Of a stretch of DNA of 9,587 nucleotides, positions 1-4,790 are shown in pieces; position 1 is the first letter of the stretch; every line of letters begins with the position of its first letter. This DNA is from an uncultured Collinsella sp. (GTDB taxonomy: Bacteria; Actinomycetota; Coriobacteriia; Coriobacteriales; Coriobacteriaceae), in NCBI GenBank assembly GCA_900552155.1, contig URYU01000068.1, positions 1 through 9,587 on the forward strand. The letters run 5' to 3'. Made by a program: the position numbers and the translations under genes. The notes below the pieces were generated by a model. The model was not told the DNA's origin and searched no databases. It worked only from the letters and a program-made list of their open reading frames with translations.

Positions 1-516
1 GTGTGTACCGATATCGAGACGGGCAAGGCTGTCTACCACGACCTGCCCTATGGCGATGAGCGCGATATCGAGTGGATCCGGGCGTCGTCGGCTATTCCCG
101 TGGCGACGCGTCCTGTTGTCATTGAGGGACACAAATATCTGGATGGTGGCGTGGCTGATTCTATTCCCAGTGCATGGCTGTTTGCGCAGGGCTACGACCG
201 CAACGTGGTGGTGCTGACGCAACCGGCGGGCTTTGTAAAGCAGCCCAACAGCGTTATGCCCATGCTGCGGCGCGTGTTCCGTCACTACCCGGAGTTTGTC
301 GCGGCGCTTGAGCATCGGCATGAGGTCTACAATGCCACGCTCGATGACCTGGCGCGTCGCGAGGCTGCCGGCGAGGTCTTTATGGTGCGGCCGAGCGAAT
401 CGGTGAAGGTGCCGTCGCTGTGCCGCGAACCGGATGAGCTCGAGCGCATCTATCAGATCGGTCGTCGAGATGCGGAGGCGACTTTGCCGGCGTTGAAAGC
501 GTATCTGGCGGGGTAA
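1..516 (+). CDS. Patatin-like phospholipase family protein, C-terminal part (5' truncated by window)
   Basis: This frame is open from the first base to a TAA at 514-516 (171 residues). Seen: the beta-strand start CTDIETGK, the segment RASSAIPV at residues 27-34, and the patatin active-site motif DGG (D48-G49-G50), which carries the aspartate of the Ser-Asp dyad. The N-terminal half of the family, with the oxyanion loop and the GxSxG nucleophile, is absent, so the GTG at position 1 is almost certainly an internal codon. Known of the family: patatin-fold lipid acyl hydrolases; the bacterial YjjU/RssA-like members are usually about 280-300 residues, cytoplasmic or membrane associated, with poorly known substrates. 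No partner genes are visible. A 14-bp hairpin begins 11 nt after the stop. Confidence 0.85.
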   Translation: MCTDIETGKAVYHDLPYGDERDIEWIRASSAIPVATRPVVIEGHKYLDGGVADSIPSAWLFAQGYDRNVVVLTQPAGFVKQPNSVMPMLRRVFRHYPEFVAALEHRHEVYNATLDDLARREAAGEVFMVRPSESVKVPSLCREPDELERIYQIGRRDAEATLPALKAYLAG

Positions 517-527
517 GGGTCGCATGC

Positions 528-573
528 GGAAAGCGCATCCCGGAATGGAGGCTCAAACTGGGATGCGCTTTCC
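528..573. terminator. Intergenic hairpin between convergent genes, possible terminator
   Basis: A perfect 14-bp stem pairs 528-541 with 560-573 around an 18-nt loop. It lies 11 nt after the patatin stop and 44 nt beyond the end of thiE on the other strand. Position between two converging genes suits a shared transcript end. Neither strand has a clear run of T after the stem, so it is not a textbook intrinsic terminator. It may instead protect 3' ends or work with Rho. Confidence 0.5.
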
Positions 574-617
574 ATTGCTGAAGATATGAGGCTGCGAATC
601 AGCTGCTCGGCCTAGAC

Positions 618-1313
618 TTACGCCTGCTGCCAGGTGTCGACGAGCTCCTTGGCCGCGGCGTAGGGGTCATCGGCGCTGCAGACGGCGCTCACCACGAAAA
701 AGCCGTCGACGCCGGTGGCCTTGAGCTGTGGCAGGTCGGCCGTCTTGACGCCGCCGCCCACCACGATGGGCACGGGGCTTGCCGCGTGGAGGGCGGCCAG
801 GTCCTCAAAGCTCTTGGTGATGATAGAGCCGTCGGCCGCGCGTCCGCAGTCGCGCTTGGTCTCGGTCTCGTGGAGTGGGCCGATGCCCAGGTAGTCGACT
901 AGGCTCATGTCGGCGGTCTTGACGTACTCGAGCATCTCCTCGCAACGGGCGGAAAGGCCCACGATGGCGTTGGGCCCCAGCAGCTTGCGACAGACCTCGA
1001 CGGGAATGTCGCTCTGGCCCACGTGCACGCCGTCGACAGCAATACCCTGCTCGCGCGCGGCGAGTACGCAGTCCAGGCGGTCGTCGATCAGCAGGGCAAC
1101 CTGACCGGTTTTGCCGGCCTGTGCGATTGCCTGCGCGGCGTCGCCCGTCAGCGCAATGATCTCGCGGGCGCTTGCCACCTTGGAGCGCACCTGGATGCAG
1201 GTAAAGCCGGCGTCGAGCGCCTGGGCCACCACATCGCCCACGGGACGCCCGAGCGTGTTTTCGGGGCCGAGTACCAGATAGGCCGAGATATCAAGGTTGT
1301 CGCGGATGCTCAT
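618..1313 (-). CDS. thiE: Thiamine-phosphate synthase ThiE
   Basis: ThiE joins HMP pyrophosphate with hydroxyethylthiazole phosphate to give thiamine phosphate in the cytoplasm. The 231-residue product is close to the usual family length (about 210-220). Motifs run in the expected order of the TIM-barrel family: QVRSK at 41-45, IDDRLD at 76-81, DGVHVGQSDIP at 94-104, GLS at 119-121, YLGIGPLHETETKRD at 141-155 (phosphate and substrate loop), GGG at 186-188 and VVSAV at 207-211. The start is ATG at 1311-1313, preceded by AGGAGG six bases upstream. It overlaps the stop of the upstream gene as ATGA (1310-1313), so translation is probably coupled. It is the last gene of the TPP-riboswitch operon. 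No ThiD is present here, so HMP-PP must come from elsewhere. Confidence 0.96.
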   Translation of the reverse strand: MSIRDNLDISAYLVLGPENTLGRPVGDVVAQALDAGFTCIQVRSKVASAREIIALTGDAAQAIAQAGKTGQVALLIDDRLDCVLAAREQGIAVDGVHVGQSDIPVEVCRKLLGPNAIVGLSARCEEMLEYVKTADMSLVDYLGIGPLHETETKRDCGRAADGSIITKSFEDLAALHAASPVPIVVGGGVKTADLPQLKATGVDGFFVVSAVCSADDPYAAAKELVDTWQQA

Positions 1314-1651
1314 CGTGCTTCCTCCTGCTTTTTGATCTGCGCTTCCATGCGTTCGAGCTTGCCGGTCATGGTGTCGGTAAATCCGGGTCGAATATCGGCT
1401 TTGAGCACGACTTCGGTGCGGATGCCCTTGCTCGCCAACACAAAGGTTGCGTCGCGCACGACCTGCATGACCTCGTCCCAGTCGCCCTCGATCTCGGTGA
1501 ACATGGAGGTGGTGCGGTTGGGCAGGCCGCTCTCGCGAATGACACGCACGACCTCGGCGACCTCGGCGGATAGCTCATCGCCGGTGCCGCACGGGGCGAT
1601 GGCCACGGCGACGAGCGTGTTCATGCCGGCATTGGTTGCGGGCTCGGACAT
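1310..1651 (-). CDS. MTH1187/YkoF-type thiamine-binding protein (DUF77 family)
   Basis: A small cytoplasmic protein of 113 residues with the family's layout: strand and loop LVAVAIAPCGTG (13-24), the signature TTSMFTEIEGDWDEVM (47-62) and a C-terminal strand VLKADIRPG (82-90). Known: members of this family (MTH1187, YkoF C-terminal type; thiamine_BP domain) are ferredoxin-like folds, and several bind thiamine or its HMP moiety. They often sit near thiamine genes. ATG at 1649-1651 is chosen because GAGGAGG, lying inside the end of thiM, is 8 nt upstream. The internal Met at residue 10 has no SD. It starts 3 nt after the thiM stop and overlaps thiE by 4 nt, so it is made together with the two enzymes. 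A role as ligand carrier or buffer between transport and ThiE is inference. Confidence 0.88.
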   Translation of the reverse strand: MSEPATNAGMNTLVAVAIAPCGTGDELSAEVAEVVRVIRESGLPNRTTSMFTEIEGDWDEVMQVVRDATFVLASKGIRTEVVLKADIRPGFTDTMTGKLERMEAQIKKQEEAR

Positions 1652-1654
1652 GGC

Positions 1655-2494
1655 CTATGCCTCCTCGAGCTCGAGTCGGTTATCGGCGATGTCTTGGGCG
1701 GTTGCGCGGTAGAGCTCGTCGATAAAGGCGACCTTAAAGCTTGCCGGGGCGTCGGCGACAGCGGCGGCACGCGTGCCGGCCACGTTGTAGACGGCGGTGC
1801 CGCAGACGGCTGCCGTAAACGGGTCGGCGGCGCAGGCGTACACGGCCAGCACGCCGCCCTGCGAGCAGCCGCAGCCGGTGATCTTGGACATGAGCGGGCT
1901 GCCGCCGTGAGACTTGGCCACCGTCGTGCCGTCGGTGATCAGGTCGACTTCGCCCGAGACCACAACGGCGCCACCGGTGTGGCGAGCGAGCGCCACGGCG
2001 GCACCACGGGCGGCGTCGACCGTGTCGGTGGTATCGACACCGCGCACGCGGCTCAGATCGGCCGCCTCGCCCTCAAGACCCCACAGGCCGGCGAGCGCGA
2101 TAATCTCGGAGGCGTTGCCGCGCACGATGGCGGGCTTGTACTGCTTGAGCTCGTTGACCAGCTGGGTGCGCAGGCTACCGATACCCAGGCCCACCGGATC
2201 GAGCACCCAGGGCTTACCGGCGTCGTGTGCCGCCTTGGCCGCGCGGGGAATCGTTTGCTCGTAAATGGGGAAGAGCGTGCCCATGTTGAGATAGATGGCG
2301 CCGCCGCCGGCAACGAGTGCCTCGCCCTCGTCGGGCAGATAGACCATGGCGGCCGATCCGCCCACGGCGAGCTGCGCGTTGGCGACAAAGTCGATCGTCA
2401 CCGTGTTGGTGATGGAACCGGCCATCGGATTGGTAGCGCGAATCTCCTCCACGGCCTTGACCATATGTTGCTTAAGCTGTTCCGAATCAATCAC
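1655..2494 (-). CDS. thiM: Hydroxyethylthiazole kinase ThiM
   Basis: ThiM phosphorylates 4-methyl-5-(2-hydroxyethyl)thiazole with ATP, letting the cell salvage the thiazole half of thiamine; ThiE downstream uses the product. The 279-residue protein has the ribokinase-like family motifs: SITNTVTIDFVANAQL (27-42, substrate site), LDPVG (98-102), RGNASEI (125-131), SGEVDLITDG (180-189), and TGCGC (206-210), where C210 matches the active-site cysteine region. The reading frame stays open upstream into the riboswitch, but the start is the GTG at 2492-2494. AAGGAGG (2503-2509) is 8 nt upstream of it, while an overlapping ATG at 2499-2501 is in another frame and stops within a few codons. First gene of the operon, directly after the riboswitch terminator. 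Confidence 0.95.
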   Translation of the reverse strand: MIDSEQLKQHMVKAVEEIRATNPMAGSITNTVTIDFVANAQLAVGGSAAMVYLPDEGEALVAGGGAIYLNMGTLFPIYEQTIPRAAKAAHDAGKPWVLDPVGLGIGSLRTQLVNELKQYKPAIVRGNASEIIALAGLWGLEGEAADLSRVRGVDTTDTVDAARGAAVALARHTGGAVVVSGEVDLITDGTTVAKSHGGSPLMSKITGCGCSQGGVLAVYACAADPFTAAVCGTAVYNVAGTRAAAVADAPASFKVAFIDELYRATAQDIADNRLELEEA

Positions 2495-2502
2495 TGCACA
2501 TG

Positions 2503-2509
2503 CCTCCTT
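2503..2509 (-). promoter_or_regulatory. Shine-Dalgarno site fixing the thiM GTG start
   Basis: On the minus strand the sequence AAGGAGG lies 8 nt before GTG (2494). It lies just after the riboswitch terminator's T-run, so it is only transcribed on read-through. The 12-nt stretch containing it (2498-2509) is complementary at 11 of 12 positions, counting one G-U pair, to 2551-2562 at the 3' edge of the riboswitch. That raises the chance of an SD-masking helix. Confidence 0.85.
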
Positions 2510-2516
2510 GGCATAG

Positions 2517-2546
2517 AAAAGGGGCGCTGTGCATAGACAGCGCCCC
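2517..2546 (-). terminator. Intrinsic terminator, expression platform of the TPP riboswitch
   Basis: A perfect 10-bp GC-rich stem (GGGGCGCTGT pairing with ACAGCGCCCC, 2537-2546 and 2521-2530) encloses a 6-nt loop and is followed on the minus strand by TTTTCTA. It lies between the riboswitch aptamer and the thiM SD, the standard place for TPP-controlled premature termination. I found no strong competing antiterminator by eye; GGCGU in the aptamer 3' strand can pair with GCGCC of the 3' arm, but only over 5 bp. Confidence 0.9.
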
Positions 2547-2555
2547 TGTAAAGGC

Positions 2556-2652
2556 GGCATGCTCCCTACGCCAGCATTAACTGACAGGTTCAAAGGATTG
2601 GGCCCATTGCCCTCTCAGCCTTGTGGTTTGCACCGCCGGCACTCCCGCATCG
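2556..2652 (-). promoter_or_regulatory. TPP riboswitch (THI element)
   Basis: Read on the minus strand, the conserved blocks occur in order: GGGAGUGCC at the P2 5' side (2638-2646), GGCUGAGAGGG (pyrimidine-sensing loop, about 2610-2620), then CUUUGAACCUG and UUAAUGCUGGCGUAGGGA (pyrophosphate-sensing helix and closing strand, about 2564-2596). A short P1 can form from AUGC (2647-2650) and GCAU (2559-2562). The aptamer binds thiamine pyrophosphate. The intrinsic terminator just downstream indicates transcriptional shut-off of thiM, the thiamine-binding gene and thiE when TPP is plentiful. The variable P3 arm between GUGCC and GGCUGAGA is short. Confidence 0.95.
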
Positions 2653-2667
2653 AATCTGTTGTTCCCT

Positions 2668-2673
2668 ATACTA
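2668..2673 (-). promoter_or_regulatory. Possible -10 box of the thiamine operon
   Basis: TAGTAT on the minus strand matches TATAAT at 4 of 6 positions and would place the transcript start near 2661, a few bases before the riboswitch. No good -35 is present. The best-placed sequence, CTGTCC or TGTCCC, lies inside the palindromic element at a 16-17 nt spacing and matches TTGACA poorly. Confidence 0.35.
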
Positions 2674-2677
2674 GCGC

Positions 2678-2779
2678 ACCTGCCAAAAAGGGACAGGTTT
2701 ATTTTGGCAGGTAACAACTGGGACTTTGCGTTTTCCCAGATGAAACCTGCCGAAATAAACCTGTCCCTTTTTGGCAGGT
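2678..2779. repeat. 102-bp BIME-like palindrome: two inverted 35-bp REP-like units
   Basis: Unit 1 (2678-2712) and unit 2 (2745-2779) are reverse complements at 34 of 35 positions; the one difference still allows a G-U pair in RNA. Each unit is itself a hairpin: 11-bp arms beginning ACCTGCC and ending GGCAGGT around a 13-nt asymmetric centre (AGGGACAGGTTTA in unit 1, its reverse complement in unit 2). The 32-nt spacer contains a smaller inverted repeat, CTGGGA (2718-2723) with TCCCAG (2734-2739). It is more AT-rich than the flanking genes. This architecture resembles the REP pairs (BIMEs) mobilised by RAYT transposases, but no transposase is in the window and its copy number in the genome is unknown. 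Confidence 0.85.
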
Positions 2780-2782
2780 CGG

Positions 2783-2788
2783 TACAAT
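2783..2788 (+). promoter_or_regulatory. Likely -10 box for the HAD phosphatase-lysR unit
   Basis: TACAAT matches the sigma-A/sigma-70 -10 consensus at 5 of 6 positions and lies 31 nt before the ATG at 2820. The transcript would start near 2795. The -35 region falls inside the palindromic element (CTGTCC at 2761-2766, spacer 16), a weak match. Confidence 0.5.
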
Positions 2789-2819
2789 AGATGGGATTAA
2801 GAATGACCGAGGGGACCTT

Positions 2820-3728
2820 ATGATCAAACTTGTGCTGACCGATATGGACGATACACTGATTCCAGCCGGGCATGACGGCGCCAGCGACTACGCCATTGAG
2901 GGTATTCATGCCATGCAGGCGGCGGGTTTGCACTTTGGGCCGGTTTCGGGTCGTCAGCCGTCCGCGATGGGCTGGATGTTCCGCAATCGCTCCGAGTGCT
3001 TCTCGACCGGTGCGTTTTGCAACGGCCAGGTGATGTTTGTCGATGGCGAAGTAGTCGCTTCGCGCGCAATCGATAACGATGTCCTTATGCGCTTAGCCGA
3101 TTATTTTGAACAGGAGACCGACGATACGTATTTGAAGGTCTACCGTCTGGGTGATGACTTTTGGAATAACGATGCCTATTGCGTGACAAGCGATCCCGAG
3201 CGTGTGCGTCGCGCCATGAAGTCAGGCGGCAACGCGTGGCTCAAGGGCGAAGAGGCTCCCTGTCGTCCTGTCGTTGACGATGCCCCGGTATACAAGGCGA
3301 ATATCTGGAGTGCCCGTTCGCGCGAGGAGCTCGCCGAGCTGCGCGAGCGTGTTGCCGCTGAGGTGCCGGAGCTCTCACTCGTGTTTCCCAACAACCGCGT
3401 GCGCCTGTTCGACGTTCTTCCGACCGGCTGGGACAAGGGCTGCGCTGCGCTGGAGCTGGCGCGCGCTTTGGGCCTGACGCCCGACGAGGTGGCCGTATTT
3501 GGCGATTCCGATAACGATTTGCCCATGATCGATGCCGTTCCTAACTCCGTTGCAGTCGCCAATGCCAACGAGGCCGTCACGGCTGCCGCACGCTGGCATA
3601 TTGGCGCTGCGGCAGATGATGCGGTTGCCGGGGCTCTGCATCAGATTGCCGCCTGCGCCGCGACGGGGGAGATGCCGTCGTTTATGAGCCAAATGGACAC
3701 GGCGGGTTTTGACGTCACGAACGTCTAG
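2820..3728 (+). CDS. Cof-type HAD-IIB family hydrolase
   Basis: A cytoplasmic phosphatase-like protein of 302 residues, slightly longer than the usual 260-290 of the Cof/YidA group. All four HAD motifs are present: DMDDT (D8 nucleophile, D10 acid/base), PVSGR (S43), the lysine of GWDKG (K206) and GDSDND (228-233), which binds Mg2+. Between motifs II and III (about residues 80-190) lies the C2B-type cap that sets substrate choice, so the substrate cannot be named; known relatives dephosphorylate sugar phosphates, FMN, pyridoxal phosphate or HMP-PP. The residues after about 280 look like a non-conserved tail. ATG at 2820 follows GAGGGG by 5 nt. The gene is 10 nt upstream of the LysR-type gene, so the two are probably one transcript. 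Proximity to the divergent thiamine operon allows, but does not show, an HMP-PP phosphatase role. Confidence 0.9.
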   Translation: MIKLVLTDMDDTLIPAGHDGASDYAIEGIHAMQAAGLHFGPVSGRQPSAMGWMFRNRSECFSTGAFCNGQVMFVDGEVVASRAIDNDVLMRLADYFEQETDDTYLKVYRLGDDFWNNDAYCVTSDPERVRRAMKSGGNAWLKGEEAPCRPVVDDAPVYKANIWSARSREELAELRERVAAEVPELSLVFPNNRVRLFDVLPTGWDKGCAALELARALGLTPDEVAVFGDSDNDLPMIDAVPNSVAVANANEAVTAAARWHIGAAADDAVAGALHQIAACAATGEMPSFMSQMDTAGFDVTNV

Positions 3729-3738
3729 GGAGAAAGCC

Positions 3739-4635
3739 ATGAAGCTCCAGCAACTCAGATATGTCGTCAAAGTTGCCGAATGCGGCAGCATCACCGAGGC
3801 CTCGCGCCGGCTCTTTGTGTCGCAGCCTTCGATTACCGCGTCGATCCGCGATCTCGAAAACGAGATGGGTGTGCATATCTTTGAGCGCACCAACAAGGGT
3901 GTCATTGTGTCCGAGGAAGGCGAGACCTTCTTGGGGTACGCGCGCCAGGTGCTCGACCAGGCCGACCTGCTCGAGGGCAAGTACAAAGGTACGTCCGAGC
4001 AGGTGCCGCACTTTAGTGTGAGCTGCCAGCATTATTCCTTTGCCGTTAATGCGTTTGTCGATGTGATCCGCGAGTTCGATGCCGCGCGCTACGACTTTAC
4101 CCTGCGCGAGGAGCAGACCCACGAGATTATCGAGGATGTCGCGCATATGAAAAGCGAGCTGGGCATCCTGTATCTGTCGGAGCACAATCGCGAGGTCATC
4201 GAGCGCATGCTGGTGGCCAACGAGCTCGTGTTCGAAGGGCTCTTCTGCGCCACGCCGCATGTCTTCGTCTGCGCCGACCATCCGCTGGCGGGCCGCTCCA
4301 GCGTGACGCTCGAGGATCTGGAAGACTACCCGTTCCTGTCCTACGAACAGGGCAGCTATAACTCGTTTTATTATTCCGAGGAGCTGACCTCGACCTTTGA
4401 GCGTCGCAAGAATATCCGCGTGCGTGACCGTGCGACGCTGTTCAATTTGGCCATGGGCCTCAACGGCTACACGGTATGCTCGGGCGTGATCAGCCACGAG
4501 CTCAACGGCCCCGGCATTATCTCGATTCCGCTCGACGTGGACGAGTACATGGAGATCGGCATTATTACGCGCAAGAACACGACGCTCACGCGCTACGGTC
4601 GGGCCTATATCGACGCGATTCGTCAGCATATCTAG
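3739..4635 (+). CDS. LysR-type transcriptional regulator
   Basis: A DNA-binding regulator of 298 residues, normal for the family. Residues 1-60 form the winged helix-turn-helix (MKLQQLRYVVKVAECGSITE, then SRRLFVSQPSITASIRDLE with the recognition helix, and the wing around FERTNKGV). A linker helix follows at about 60-85, then a two-lobed effector-binding domain from about 90 to the end. The frame is open 10 codons further up, but ATG at 3739 is preferred: AGGGAG is 6 nt upstream and the family's N-terminus is MKLQQLRYVV. It starts 10 nt after the HAD gene. Downstream, in the same direction, an inverted repeat with T-N11-A spacing lies before the MetE-type gene, so that gene is the likely target. 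The effector is unknown; homocysteine or methionine would be reasonable by analogy with MetR. Confidence 0.93.
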   Translation: MKLQQLRYVVKVAECGSITEASRRLFVSQPSITASIRDLENEMGVHIFERTNKGVIVSEEGETFLGYARQVLDQADLLEGKYKGTSEQVPHFSVSCQHYSFAVNAFVDVIREFDAARYDFTLREEQTHEIIEDVAHMKSELGILYLSEHNREVIERMLVANELVFEGLFCATPHVFVCADHPLAGRSSVTLEDLEDYPFLSYEQGSYNSFYYSEELTSTFERRKNIRVRDRATLFNLAMGLNGYTVCSGVISHELNGPGIISIPLDVDEYMEIGIITRKNTTLTRYGRAYIDAIRQHI

Positions 4636-4681
4636 GCTGCTGTGCTCCGCACGGTTCAAGTCTCTTTATGACAGTCCAGAC

Positions 4682-4704
4682 TGATATAGGAAGCATCTAT
4701 ATCA
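4682..4704. promoter_or_regulatory. Likely LysR-type operator upstream of the MetE-type gene
   Basis: A perfect inverted repeat with 8-bp arms, TGATATAG (4682-4689) and CTATATCA (4697-4704), separated by 7 nt. It contains T-N11-A (T4687 to A4699), the classic LysR-family recognition pattern. A second, outer pair (ACAGT at 4671-4675 and ACTGT at 4706-4710) is nearly concentric. The site lies 47 nt after the lysR stop and 87 nt before the metE-type start, just upstream of AT-rich -10 candidates. Confidence 0.6.
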
Positions 4705-4718
4705 AACTGTTATAAACG

Positions 4719-4724
4719 TATATT
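4719..4724 (+). promoter_or_regulatory. Possible -10 box for the MetE-type gene
   Basis: TATATT matches the -10 consensus at 5 of 6 positions; TATAAA at 4711-4716 is an alternative. Neither has a recognisable -35 at 17 nt. The place where a -35 would be is occupied by the right arm of the inverted repeat, as expected for an activator-dependent LysR promoter. Confidence 0.35.
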
Positions 4725-4736
4725 TTACGATGGCCA

Positions 4737-4750
4737 TATGAGCGCTCATA
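4737..4750. promoter_or_regulatory. 14-bp perfect palindrome in the MetE-type leader
   Basis: TATGAGCGCTCATA reads identically on both strands. It lies 40 nt before the start codon and downstream of the -10 candidates, so it would be at the very start of the transcript or just before it. It could be a repressor operator. As RNA it has almost no loop, so a stable hairpin is unlikely. Confidence 0.4.
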
Positions 4751-4790
4751 CTCTGTCCCAGTAAAGCAACCAATGCAAAGGGAGATATCT

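Noticed and set aside
1694..2536. A 280-codon plus-strand frame opposite thiM and its leader
   Set aside because: It runs antisense through thiM and the riboswitch terminator. The thiM strand carries all conserved motifs and the SD.
2678..2779. Repeated units as a possible CRISPR array
   Set aside because: The two units are inverted, not direct, and there is only one 32-nt spacer, itself partly palindromic. No cas gene is present.
2577..2933. A 118-codon minus-strand frame through the riboswitch and palindromic element
   Set aside because: It crosses structured non-coding DNA and the HAD gene start, and its composition and lack of SD argue against a protein.
3715..4659. A 314-codon open frame on the minus strand across the LysR-type gene
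   Set aside because: It mirrors the regulator codon for codon, has no SD and no recognisable domain. Long antisense frames are common in high-GC coding DNA.
4636..4790. S-box (SAM) riboswitch or T-box upstream of the MetE-type gene
   Set aside because: The gap is 155 nt, and after the -10 candidates fewer than 70 nt remain. None of the conserved S-box or T-box blocks is visible and there is no terminator.
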